Source: Bacillus mycoides
Lineage (GTDB): Bacteria > Bacillota > Bacilli > Bacillales > Bacillaceae_G
Direction: 5' to 3'
DNA length: 10,034 nucleotides
Assembly: GCF_018742245.1 (NCBI RefSeq)
Contig: NZ_CP036133.1
Coordinates: 1-10,034 of the forward strand
Position numbers and translations under genes: made by a program. Below, piece by piece: positions 1 through 5,044 of this stretch. Every line of letters begins with the position of its first letter. Positions within the stretch are counted from its first letter, which is position 1. The notes beneath the pieces are model-generated. The model did not search any database. It was not told the DNA's origin and saw nothing but the letters and a program-made list of their open reading frames with translations.

Positions 1-1467
1 ATGTTGGGGTCTATCTCATTTAATCAATCTCATCAAAGTTCATTAAGCCACAATAACAGAGAAAACATTCATGGAAATTCTGGTATAGATCCATCCAGGT
101 CAGAGGAGAATATTTACTTTGTTCAAAAGGACATCCGAAGTGTATACAAGGATATCTTTCAAGAAGCAGTGGACAAGTATAACGAGAAACAAAAACGGAA
201 TGACCGTAAGATTAATGACTACTATGACAAAATACATAAAGACGATAAGACACATGAGCAACGAGAATTGGTTGTAGCGGTCGGAGAGGGTAAAGATGAC
301 CCAAAGTATAGGGAAGCTAAAAAAGAAGCGTTAAAACAGTATGCGGAGGCGTTTCAAGGGCGAAATCCAAATCTAGCAGTCTATAACATGGTTTTACATG
401 ATGATGAAGCCAATCCGCATTTACATATTAACTATGTACCGCATTTCGAAAGTAGTCGAGGATTAACGAAGCGTGTCGGAATGGATAGGGCTTTGCAACA
501 ACAAGGTGTAGAAGGAACGGGAAGAAAGTTAATTGCACATTGGAGAGAATTAGAAACGGCCTATATTGAGCAATTAGCGAAAGAACACATCCCGAATTTT
601 GAACGTGCCAATGTAGGTTCACATAAATACATGAAAGTCCGTCAATACAAGGAATATGCAGAAACAAAATCAATTGTTGAGAATCAAGTACAAGAAAAAG
701 AAACGCAGTTACAAACGATTGATCATCACTTAAAAAATGTTGAAGAGAAAACAAATGAATTACAAGTAGCGAAAAAGAGTTTGGAAAGTGATGTCGTTGA
801 TAACTACAAAGAATTAGAGATAGTGAAACAACAAGTAGAGAGTGAAAGTGAAAAGTTGCAGTTAATTGGCCAGCGTCATATAGAGTTAGAAAAAAGAGTA
901 AAACAAATGCAAAAAGAATTAGATAGTGCTACGGATCAAGTGCCAAATGAGCCGGTTGTAATTCCGTTTTTGCGTAAAGAAGTAATAACACAAGTACAGG
1001 ATAAAATGATTGGGAAAGCTGAAGTCAAGAAGAAACAGACAAGAAATTATGTATTATCACCGGAACAATATCAAGAATTTACAAAACAAGTGAATGCAGC
1101 GGTTACTATCAAAAAGGATTATGAGCGTTTGAAAAAGACAGATTTTGTGAAAGAGAATGAGAGTTTAAAAGTGCATGCAGAGGGATGGATGGAAGAAAAT
1201 CGAACATTGAAACAAGAAAAAAATCAGTTACAAAAAGAAGTTGGTGTGTTAAATAGAGAAATTAGCTCATTAAAAGCTTATATAAAGGGTTTACAGACGA
1301 ATATAAGAGTTTTGTATGTACAAACGAAAAAAGTTTTTAAAGAGCAATTTAAGGCGTTTAGAGGGATTGTTAAAAATGAATTGGATAGTAAGGGAATAGA
1401 TAATCAATTTGAACGTGAGCATAAAAAAGAAATGAATAAACATCGTGGATTTGACATGGAACGGTAA
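1..1467 (+). CDS. mob: MobV-family (Pre/Mob) plasmid mobilization relaxase
   Basis: This 488-aa protein is a relaxase that would nick one strand at oriT and pilot it during mobilization. The N-terminal motif HNNRE (H17-R20-E21), followed by N26, IDP (29-31) and RSEEN (33-37), matches MobV motif I; H17 aligns with the catalytic histidine of pMV158 MobM. The metal-binding motif HxDExxPHxH is perfect at H133-D134-D135-E136, P139-H140 and H142. The region from about residue 220 to 310 and again from 385 to 430 is rich in K/E/Q heptads and looks like coiled coil, as in other MobV C-termini. The ATG is base 1 of the window. If the molecule is circular, an in-frame TAG lies a few codons upstream, and GTGGTGG at 10023-10029 could act as a weak ribosome binding site. 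The family call is firm; the exact start depends on the unseen junction. Confidence 0.93.
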   Translation: MLGSISFNQSHQSSLSHNNRENIHGNSGIDPSRSEENIYFVQKDIRSVYKDIFQEAVDKYNEKQKRNDRKINDYYDKIHKDDKTHEQRELVVAVGEGKDDPKYREAKKEALKQYAEAFQGRNPNLAVYNMVLHDDEANPHLHINYVPHFESSRGLTKRVGMDRALQQQGVEGTGRKLIAHWRELETAYIEQLAKEHIPNFERANVGSHKYMKVRQYKEYAETKSIVENQVQEKETQLQTIDHHLKNVEEKTNELQVAKKSLESDVVDNYKELEIVKQQVESESEKLQLIGQRHIELEKRVKQMQKELDSATDQVPNEPVVIPFLRKEVITQVQDKMIGKAEVKKKQTRNYVLSPEQYQEFTKQVNAAVTIKKDYERLKKTDFVKENESLKVHAEGWMEENRTLKQEKNQLQKEVGVLNREISSLKAYIKGLQTNIRVLYVQTKKVFKEQFKAFRGIVKNELDSKGIDNQFEREHKKEMNKHRGFDMER

Positions 1468-1524
1468 AAAAACAGGGAAACTTTGTTTTTATCTTTAAGG
1501 TTATTGAAAACGTGATAGAATGAA

Positions 1525-1556
1525 AAAAAGAGCCATGCTGGAACATGACTCTTTTT
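1525..1556 (+). terminator. rho-independent terminator of mob
   Basis: Arms 1525-1537 (AAAAAGAGCCATG) and 1544-1556 (CATGACTCTTTTT) form a 13-bp stem with one G-U pair and a 6-nt loop, ending in five Ts. The A-run on the left suggests it can also work in reverse. Confidence 0.85.
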
Positions 1557-1594
1557 ATAGGGTATTCTATGAAAATACCTAGACTTCATTTATC

Positions 1595-1628
1595 TGATTA
1601 TAGATTATCATAATTTGTTTTATAATCA
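1595..1628 (+). promoter_or_regulatory. inverted repeat over candidate promoter of the 225-aa gene
   Basis: TGATTATA at 1595-1602 and TATAATCA at 1621-1628 are perfect 8-bp arms 18 nt apart. The right arm contains a consensus -10 hexamer TATAAT (1621-1626), but no good -35 is visible. The downstream gene starts at 1685, so an autoregulatory operator is plausible. This is inference from position only. Confidence 0.35.
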
Positions 1629-1684
1629 AATAGCAAAAAATAGGTGTTTTTGTTGATTCCCTTAATTTAGAGGAGGAATTAACA

Positions 1685-2362
1685 ATGAATGAAGAATTGG
1701 GACAAGCTTTAAATAAAGCTGATAGAAATGCCAGAAAAAGAGATTTTGAGAAAGATGGAAAACAAAGAGACCAAGCTGAAGAACTAAAAAAATCTCTTTT
1801 ACAACAGTTAAAAGAATTAACTGGAGAAGACCATTATGTTGGAACTAATAAAGATCCATTTGCTGGAGAGCCATTTAATCAAGTAATGCACAGAAATTTA
1901 GATTTGTTGAATAGTATTGGTTATTTAACTCAAGCAGAAGAAAGTTTTTTATTTAGAATTCAAGCTTATTTGGAATTTAGAAGTAATGTTATTATTTGTA
2001 GAGATGATAAATTTAAAAGGAAACGAAAGAGCGCTGAGGAAGATTTTGAGTTACCAAAAGCAGCAACTGTTTCTGAAATTGCTGAAATGATAGGAAAATC
2101 AAGAGAAAAAACTTCTTTGGTTATGAATTCATTAAAGAAAAAAGAAATTTTACTTAATCCAGAAGGTGCTGGACAAATTATTGAAAATGGTCGCACTGTA
2201 AGTCCTAGAACATGGGTGGTAAATCCTTACATAATGATTTGTGCACCTCGAAAAAATGAAGTAAAACTTGATAAATTAACGATGAGATTGTTTCAATATT
2301 CTTTGAAAAATCTTAAAGATCAAAATGGTAAAAAAGTAAAATTACCAGCTCGATTTTTTTAG
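1685..2362 (+). CDS. winged-helix DNA-binding protein, candidate plasmid replication initiator
   Basis: This is a 225-aa soluble protein. The N-terminus (1-45) is charged and helical. Residues 60-105 form a hydrophobic helical block, and residues 128-157 (TVSEIAEMIGKSREKTSLVMNSLKKKEIL) read as a helix-turn-helix. A short wing follows that ends in SPRTWVVNPYIM. This wing layout recalls RepL-type and MarR-like winged helices of Firmicute plasmids, though I cannot assign it to a named family by eye. An AGGAGG ribosome binding site at 1671-1676 sits 8 nt before the ATG, so the start is secure. The gene lies between mob and a cluster of palindromes with a DnaA-box-like sequence just downstream, and no other initiator candidate exists in the window. 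That context is the main reason for calling it Rep. The alternative is a plasmid copy-number or transcriptional regulator. Confidence 0.6.
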   Translation: MNEELGQALNKADRNARKRDFEKDGKQRDQAEELKKSLLQQLKELTGEDHYVGTNKDPFAGEPFNQVMHRNLDLLNSIGYLTQAEESFLFRIQAYLEFRSNVIICRDDKFKRKRKSAEEDFELPKAATVSEIAEMIGKSREKTSLVMNSLKKKEILLNPEGAGQIIENGRTVSPRTWVVNPYIMICAPRKNEVKLDKLTMRLFQYSLKNLKDQNGKKVKLPARFF

Positions 2363-2390
2363 ACTGTATCAATTTGATATAGTCTTTTTT
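2361..2390 (+). terminator. terminator of the 225-aa gene
   Basis: AGACTGTATC (2361-2370) pairs with GATATAGTCT (2376-2385) with one G-U pair and a 5-nt loop, followed by a T-run to 2390. The stem begins inside the stop codon of the gene. Confidence 0.82.
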
Positions 2391-2409
2391 ATATGTATTT
2401 TAAAGCATG

Positions 2410-2418
2410 TTATCCACT
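2410..2418 (+). promoter_or_regulatory. DnaA-box-like 9-mer
   Basis: TTATCCACT differs from the consensus DnaA box TTATCCACA at one base. Only a single copy was noticed. It lies 48 bp after the candidate initiator gene and 26 bp before the paired palindromes, which fits an origin but does not prove one. Confidence 0.4.
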
Positions 2419-2443
2419 TTGTTACTTATTTGTATTTTTTTAG

Positions 2444-2495
2444 GTGTGACGAAAACGTCACAAAAAGGCTTAAAAGTGTGACGAAAACGTCACAC
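2444..2495. repeat. two phased palindromes, candidate iterons or operators of the replication region
   Basis: GTGTGACGAAAACGTCACA occurs at 2444-2462 and again at 2476-2494, a 32-bp period or about three helical turns. Each copy is itself a palindrome: 7-bp arms TGTGACG/CGTCACA around AAAA in the first copy, and 8-bp arms GTGTGACG/CGTCACAC in the second. Identical 19-mers at helical spacing are a typical dimeric-protein binding arrangement. Located directly after the winged-helix gene and the DnaA-like box, they are the best origin or copy-control candidate in the window. Confidence 0.6.
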
Positions 2496-2584
2496 CCCAA
2501 AAAGTGTATTCAACCCAGTCATATCAAGGGATTTACACATTTTTTGTAGATGCTCTCTATTATCACTATTATTAAAGGCTAAAA

Positions 2585-2648
2585 GTTCCGCAAGGAACAG
2601 GTAGTATTTTTGAGCAAACAACGCTCAAAAATCTCCACCTTCAGGAGA
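2585..2648. other. three consecutive hairpins downstream of the candidate origin
   Basis: GTTCC-GCAA-GGAAC (2585-2598) has a GNRA-type loop. ATTTTTGAGC (2606-2615) pairs perfectly with GCTCAAAAAT (2623-2632) across 7 nt. TCTCC (2632-2636) pairs with GGAGA (2644-2648). The second could act as a bidirectional terminator. The set may belong to the origin or to a control RNA. No ribosome binding site or convincing ORF accompanies them. Confidence 0.5.
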
Positions 2649-2676
2649 AAAAAAGTCGGTTCGTTAATCCTCACCT

Positions 2677-2702
2677 AAAGGCTATCGCCTTTTCTTTTTT
2701 TT
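2677..2702 (+). terminator. terminator-like hairpin with T-run
   Basis: AAAGGC (2677-2682) and GCCTTT (2687-2692) close a TATC loop, followed by a T-rich tail. No plus-strand gene ends nearby, so it may terminate a non-coding transcript from the replication region. Confidence 0.5.
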
Positions 2703-2950
2703 CCTGTCCTTGCAAAACTTTTTTCGGCTCGTGTGTTTTTCTCGCCAAGCCGACAGACAAAAAGCAAAGCAATGGTTCTCGACTTGGACTAGCAAGTGTA
2801 CGAGCCGAACCGCTTAGATCATTCGTCCCAAAATAGTTCTTATTCAAAGAATAGATACGTAATACGTGGGGTTTCGCCCCCACACGACGCGCCAGCACTC
2901 TAGCCAAAAAGCAAATTTCAAATCAAAAGACCAGAACAAAACCACGTTAA
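2703..2950. other. structured intergenic region, no supported gene
   Basis: This stretch is GC-richer than its surroundings. It holds a 10-bp inverted repeat TTCGGCTCGT (2723-2732)/ACGAGCCGAA (2800-2809), the word TCGCCAAGCCGA (2742-2753) and the 19-mer shared with position 9098. It also has a hairpin GTGGGG (2866-2871)/CCCCAC (2878-2883). A 78-codon minus-strand frame runs through it from a TTG without a ribosome binding site. The density of repeats fits a plasmid backbone element such as a single-strand origin or recombination site, but I cannot name it. Confidence 0.4.
2780..2798 (+). repeat. 19-bp direct repeat, copy 1
   Basis: CGACTTGGACTAGCAAGTG is identical to 9098-9116 and contains the small palindrome ACTTG-gactag-CAAGT. 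A second shared word, TCGCCAAGCCGA, lies before it here (2742-2753) but after it in copy 2 (9125-9136). Both copies are intergenic and in the same orientation. Confidence 0.75.
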
Positions 2951-2959
2951 GTAAATAAT

Positions 2960-2987
2960 AATAAGCTGTCCATATGGACAGCTTATT
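2960..2987. terminator. 28-bp perfect palindrome, likely terminator of the 33-aa gene
   Basis: The sequence is fully self-complementary about CATATG, with arms AATAAGCTGTCCAT/ATGGACAGCTTATT. It lies 33 bp after the stop of the minus-strand 33-aa gene and runs into TTATTATTT on that strand, so termination is the simplest role. A dimeric-protein site is also possible. Confidence 0.6.
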
Positions 2988-3010
2988 TACATAATTTTCG
3001 TTATTGGTAG
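2985..3010. repeat. ~27-bp repeat flanking small membrane-protein genes, copy 1
   Basis: This is the most diverged copy at its left end (ATTTACATAAT), but it shares the 15-mer CGTTATTGGTAGTTA (2999-3013) exactly with copy 2. Each copy contains a short inverted core of the form ATAAY-N-RTTAT. It lies just after the stop of the 33-aa gene. Confidence 0.6.
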
Positions 3011-3020
3011 TTAGGTTTCT

Positions 3021-3122
3021 TTAGTTGAATGGGAATGTTTTGATCCAGTAGAAGAATGCAAAACCTCCAGCTACAAATAAAGCAGCTAAAATGAATGTTA
3101 TTAGAGGTATTTTATTTTTCAT
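3021..3122 (-). CDS. 33-aa single-pass membrane protein
   Basis: The frame gives MKNKIPLITF, then ILAALFVAGG, FAFFYWIKTF and PFN. A basic N-terminus (K2, K4) precedes an uninterrupted hydrophobic helix of about residues 5-26 and a short polar tail, so it should insert in the membrane with little outside it. A perfect GGAGG (plus-strand CCTCC at 3130-3134) sits 7 nt before the ATG, which is strong support for such a small gene. A palindromic terminator follows at 2960-2987. The 48-aa gene lies upstream on the same strand with the same topology, and repeats surround both. I do not recognise a family. Very small membrane proteins like this can be toxins, holin-like peptides or regulators of membrane complexes, but nothing here decides between them. 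Confidence 0.65.
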   Translation of the reverse strand: MKNKIPLITFILAALFVAGGFAFFYWIKTFPFN

Positions 3123-3158
3123 ATTTTTTCCTCCAATGATTTAATCTTAAGCTAATTT

Positions 3159-3185
3159 AGTTAATATAACATGCGTTATTGGTAG
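3159..3185. repeat. ~27-bp repeat flanking small membrane-protein genes, copy 2
   Basis: AGTTAATATAAC followed by ATG and CGTTATTGGTAG, with perfect inverted core ATAAC-atgc-GTTAT. It lies between the two minus-strand small genes, 36 bp upstream of the 33-aa start, where a promoter or operator would be expected. Confidence 0.65.
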
Positions 3186-3225
3186 TTATTACAAACCCCT
3201 CCCGTTTTGAAGAAGGAAATGTTCC

Positions 3226-3372
3226 TTACTTCTGTTTGTTCTCTTCTAAAAGTTTGATAATCTGTTCATTCTGCTTAATCTGTTGTTCGGAATTATTTCT
3301 AATCAGCCGAAGATTGTCCCAAATCAGAATGAGAAAAACGAGTGGAACCATTGCAAACAATACAGACAGCAT
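3226..3372 (-). CDS. 48-aa membrane protein with charged coiled-coil tail
   Basis: The frame starts MLSVLFAMVPLVFLILIW (1-18), one transmembrane helix. DNLRLIRNNSEQQIKQNEQ and IIKLLEENKQK follow, an amphipathic tail with heptad-like I/L spacing and no cysteine. This is the bitopic layout of UviB/BhlA-type small proteins and DUF4083-like Bacillus proteins, but I see no decisive motif for either. A GGGAG ribosome binding site (plus strand CTCCC, 3380-3384) sits 7 nt before the ATG. The tail should be cytoplasmic if the N-terminus is outside. It is codirectional with the 33-aa gene, 103 bp apart, with a repeat between them. A short hairpin GGAA-atg-TTCC lies at its stop. Translation looks likely; function is unknown. 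Confidence 0.65.
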   Translation of the reverse strand: MLSVLFAMVPLVFLILIWDNLRLIRNNSEQQIKQNEQIIKLLEENKQK

Positions 3373-3434
3373 AATATCTCTCCCTTTTTCCTAATTGTAC
3401 CATTTAGAAAGAGTAATAAGGTGCTGAAAGTTGG

Positions 3435-3451
3435 ATGTATATTTTATACAT
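3435..3451. promoter_or_regulatory. ATGTATA-N3-TATACAT palindrome, candidate operator
   Basis: Perfect 7-bp arms ATGTATA (3435-3441) and TATACAT (3445-3451) lie 62 bp upstream of the 48-aa start, next to repeat copy 3. The ATGT...ACAT form is typical of sites bound by PadR/MarR-type dimers, and the arm overlaps a possible -10 (TATAAA on the minus strand). Confidence 0.4.
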
Positions 3452-3455
3452 ACTC

Positions 3456-3483
3456 AGTTAACATAACGTCTCATTATCGGTAG
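3456..3483. repeat. ~27-bp repeat flanking small membrane-protein genes, copy 3
   Basis: AGTTAACATAAC followed by GTCT and CATTATCGGTAG. It matches copy 2 at most positions, with one extra base in the spacer. It lies upstream of the 48-aa gene on the minus strand. Confidence 0.55.
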
Positions 3484-3496
3484 CAAATATTTTGAT

Positions 3497-3530
3497 AGAA
3501 TCTTTGTAAATACAAGGATTCTTGTTTTTA
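3497..3530 (+). terminator. terminator-like hairpin
   Basis: AGAATCTTTGTA (3497-3508) and TACAAGGATTCT (3511-3522) pair over 12 bp with one G-U, leaving a tight 2-nt apex, then TGTTTTTA. No plus-strand gene ends just before it. Confidence 0.5.
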
Positions 3531-3544
3531 TGTCTATTTATTTC

Positions 3545-3627
3545 TTATACAGGATTTTATACATGGTTGATATAGTGGGGATCCGGAGGATCCTTGCTAT
3601 TCTTTTTTTGCATAAAATCTTGTATAA
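3545..3627. repeat. nested inverted repeat (16-bp outer arms, GGATCC inner arms)
   Basis: Outer arms TTATACAGGATTTTAT (3545-3560) and ATAAAATCTTGTATAA (3612-3627) match at 15 of 16 positions. Inside, ATAG (3572-3575), GGATCC (3579-3584), GGATCC (3588-3593) and CTAT (3597-3600) nest symmetrically, followed by seven Ts (3603-3609). The inner part alone is a good plus-strand terminator; the outer arms make an unusually elaborate structure. Confidence 0.6.
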
Positions 3628-3711
3628 ATAAAAAAGATTTTGATGTTATTATCGAGAAGTAATAAGTATTAGTGTTAAAATTGAAATGTATTTCGAAATT
3701 AATTCGTTTTT

Positions 3712-3752
3712 AAAATCGGTTGTGATATCAGTTGTAAGTTAATTCCGATTTT
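3712..3752. promoter_or_regulatory. inverted repeat upstream of the MerR-like gene
   Basis: AAAATCGG (3712-3719) and CCGATTTT (3745-3752) are perfect 8-bp arms 25 nt apart, 69 bp before the chosen start. As the downstream product is itself DNA-binding, this could be an autoregulatory site. No confident promoter hexamers were found. Confidence 0.3.
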
Positions 3753-3821
3753 GATTAAAGTGTTGATTTAATAGTGTTTATGAGTAAAAAATGTATTCCG
3801 TTTTTGGGGGAGGAATTGAAA

Positions 3822-4382
3822 TTGGAACTAAAATCGGAAATGTATACACCGAAAATCGTTGCGGATCGTTTAGGGGTGACCCCTGATTTATTAAAAGTAT
3901 GGTCAAACGAATTTAATATACAAACGGAACGAAGTCAGGGAGGGCATCGTAGGTACTCTAAAGTAAATATAGAAGAATTAACAGCAATTAAAGAAAAAAT
4001 ACAGGTACAAAAATGGTCTTATGATCAGGTTCGGGCATGGCGAAATGGGGAACTTGATTCGTTTGTTTCAAAAGAAGAAAAATCGGAATTAGAAAAGAAA
4101 TTGGATGAAGTATTAGAAAATCAACAATTACAAAATCAGTTCAATCAAGCGCTTGTTCAAAAATTACAGGAAATTACGAATGAATTAGTTACTACAAAAG
4201 AGCATTTAGCTAATACGGAGAAAAAATTAACTGAAGTAGAAGGTAAAAATAGCGAATTAGAAGTTTTTATAGAGAAGAAGCTAGAGAAGCGAGATCAGTT
4301 ATTGCTTGAAAATATTAGAGATATACAGAAGCAAAATCAGAAACAAAAACGGAAAGGTTTTTTCGGTTTGTTTAAAAATTAA
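3822..4382 (+). CDS. MerR-like/DUF3967-type DNA-binding coiled-coil protein
   Basis: From the TTG at 3822 the product is 186 aa. Residues 7-67 form a MerR-type winged helix: MYTPKIVADRLGVTPDLLKVW is the helix-turn-helix, and GGHRRYS (40-46) is the characteristic wing turn. Residues 83-170 are a long charged coiled coil, and the C-terminus is basic and then aromatic (KRKGFFGLFKN). This architecture is common for plasmid-borne DUF3967 proteins of the B. cereus group, whose role in maintenance or regulation is not settled. Start choice: GGGGGAGG (3806-3813) is 8 nt before TTG 3822, whereas the GTG at 3774 and ATG at 3780 lack a ribosome binding site and would place this G-rich box inside the gene. 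ATG 3843 is a further alternative. It lies just upstream of the bacteriocin cluster, separated from it by a terminator, so a direct regulatory link is only a possibility. Confidence 0.8.
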   Translation: MELKSEMYTPKIVADRLGVTPDLLKVWSNEFNIQTERSQGGHRRYSKVNIEELTAIKEKIQVQKWSYDQVRAWRNGELDSFVSKEEKSELEKKLDEVLENQQLQNQFNQALVQKLQEITNELVTTKEHLANTEKKLTEVEGKNSELEVFIEKKLEKRDQLLLENIRDIQKQNQKQKRKGFFGLFKN

Positions 4383-4450
4383 ATATGATTGATATTTTGT
4401 AGAGTTCCAATGTCGGAAAAAGAAGAATAGAAATATAACATACATACAAT

Positions 4451-4489
4451 AAGGGAATGCAGTATAGATCAGTCTACAAGCATTCCCTT
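4451..4489 (+). terminator. terminator-like hairpin after the MerR-like gene
   Basis: AAGGGAATGC (4451-4460) pairs perfectly with GCATTCCCTT (4480-4489), with an inner TAGA/TCTA pairing (4465-4468/4473-4476). The tail (GCTTTATTTATT) is T-rich but not a pure T-run. Confidence 0.65.
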
Positions 4490-4550
4490 GCTTTATTTAT
4501 TACAATGAATTTATAAATTTTAATATAGAGTTAATAGTATATGAATTATT

Positions 4551-4604
4551 GCATATGGTTTTATTTTGAAATTATATTGTTAATATTTCAAAATAAAGAT
4601 ATGC
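4551..4604. repeat. long inverted repeat over the bacteriocin promoter region
   Basis: GCATAT (4551-4556) pairs with ATATGC (4599-4604), and TTTATTTTGAAAT (4560-4572) pairs perfectly with ATTTCAAAATAAA (4585-4597). Only a small asymmetric bulge separates the two stems. It overlaps the candidate promoter, so it could be an operator or a structured leader. Confidence 0.6.
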
Positions 4605-4605
4605 T
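4577..4605 (+). promoter_or_regulatory. candidate promoter of the bacteriocin gene
   Basis: TTGTTA (4577-4582) and TATGCT (4600-4605) are each 4/6 to the sigma-A consensus with an exact 17-bp spacer. Transcription would start about 40 nt before the ATG. The right arm of the inverted repeat overlaps the spacer and the start of the -10. Confidence 0.4.
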
Positions 4606-4617
4606 TATTTAGCATTC

Positions 4618-4632
4618 ATTGGAAATTCCAAT
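4618..4632. promoter_or_regulatory. ATTGGAA-A-TTCCAAT palindrome before the bacteriocin RBS
   Basis: Perfect 7-bp arms around a single central A, ending 9 nt before the AGGAGG ribosome binding site (4642-4647). In DNA it would suit a dimeric regulator. The 1-nt apex makes an RNA hairpin less likely. Confidence 0.4.
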
Positions 4633-4654
4633 TTATTCTTTAGGAGGTAAAAAA

Positions 4655-4948
4655 ATGAATTTAAAGAAGAAAGTTTCTAGTTTTGTATTAGGTGCTGCTT
4701 GTTTAGGTGCTTTTGCTACTGCTGCTGCTGCAGAAACAGTTAGCGTTGAAGGTGGTACGTGGAAGCATTGGTATGAAGATGGTATTGTTTATTCTCATTA
4801 CTATCATGATGAGTTAGTGCATAGCTCAGCAGTTAAAGTGGGAGATAAAACGTACCCTAGTGGTTGGAAAGCTCCTGGTGATTGGGCAAAAGCTTCTGCT
4901 ACATATAGTTGGTATAATTCTATTAGAACGTTTTATAATGTTCAATAA
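4655..4948 (+). CDS. lactococcin 972-family bacteriocin precursor
   Basis: This 97-aa preprotein begins with a Sec signal peptide: basic n-region NLKKK, hydrophobic core 7-22 and AAAA at 23-26, with likely cleavage after A26. The mature part would be about 71 aa, close to the 66 aa of lactococcin 972. It carries the family pattern GGTW (33-36), VYSHYYH, HSSAVKVG and the C-terminal W-K-A-P-G-DWAKASAT-YSWYN block. It has no cysteines, like lactococcin 972, which binds lipid II and blocks septum formation. AGGAGG at 4642-4647 with 7-nt spacing fixes this ATG over an in-frame one 36 nt upstream. The adjoining DUF1430-like membrane protein and ABC ATPase are the standard partners of this family. 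Antibacterial activity of this particular peptide is inferred. Confidence 0.92.
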   Translation: MNLKKKVSSFVLGAACLGAFATAAAAETVSVEGGTWKHWYEDGIVYSHYYHDELVHSSAVKVGDKTYPSGWKAPGDWAKASATYSWYNSIRTFYNVQ

Positions 4949-4964
4949 TTAATTGATTATGTAT

Positions 4965-4999
4965 AAAAAGATTTCAGTGTATTCTACTGGAATCTTTTT
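4965..4999 (+). terminator. internal terminator after the bacteriocin gene
   Basis: AAAAAGATTTCAGT (4965-4978) pairs with ACTGGAATCTTTTT (4986-4999) over 14 bp with one G-U and a 7-nt loop. Partial read-through would give much bacteriocin mRNA and less transporter mRNA. Confidence 0.8.
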
Positions 5000-5018
5000 A
5001 TATATAAATTTATATATA
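4999..5018. promoter_or_regulatory. 20-bp AT palindrome with -10-like TATAAT
   Basis: TATATATAAATTTATATATA is fully palindromic and directly abuts the terminator. A perfect TATAAT lies at 5015-5020, 24 nt before the transporter start, but no -35 was found at the right distance. It may be a weak second promoter or only AT-rich spacer. Confidence 0.3.
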
Positions 5019-5044
5019 ATAATTAAAAGATAATAGGTGAAATA

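Noticed and set aside
428..754. Minus-strand frames within mob and the 225-aa gene (also 1404-1589, 1966-2196)
   Set aside because: Antisense shadows of well-supported genes, without ribosome binding sites.
2671..2907. Minus-strand 78-codon frame over the structured region
   Set aside because: Starts at TTG without a ribosome binding site, and its sequence is dictated by inverted repeats and a shared 19-mer; low-complexity translation with no domain pattern.
3179..3483. Two overlapping plus-strand frames (71 and 66 codons)
   Set aside because: They are antisense to the 48-aa gene and its upstream repeat and lack ribosome binding sites.
2444..3486. CRISPR array
   Set aside because: Repeats are few, internally palindromic, differ in type and flank ORFs; no regular spacer units and no cas genes.
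4619..4654. Upstream in-frame ATG giving a 109-aa bacteriocin precursor
   Set aside because: It would run through the palindrome and the AGGAGG box and would put 12 extra residues before a clean signal peptide.
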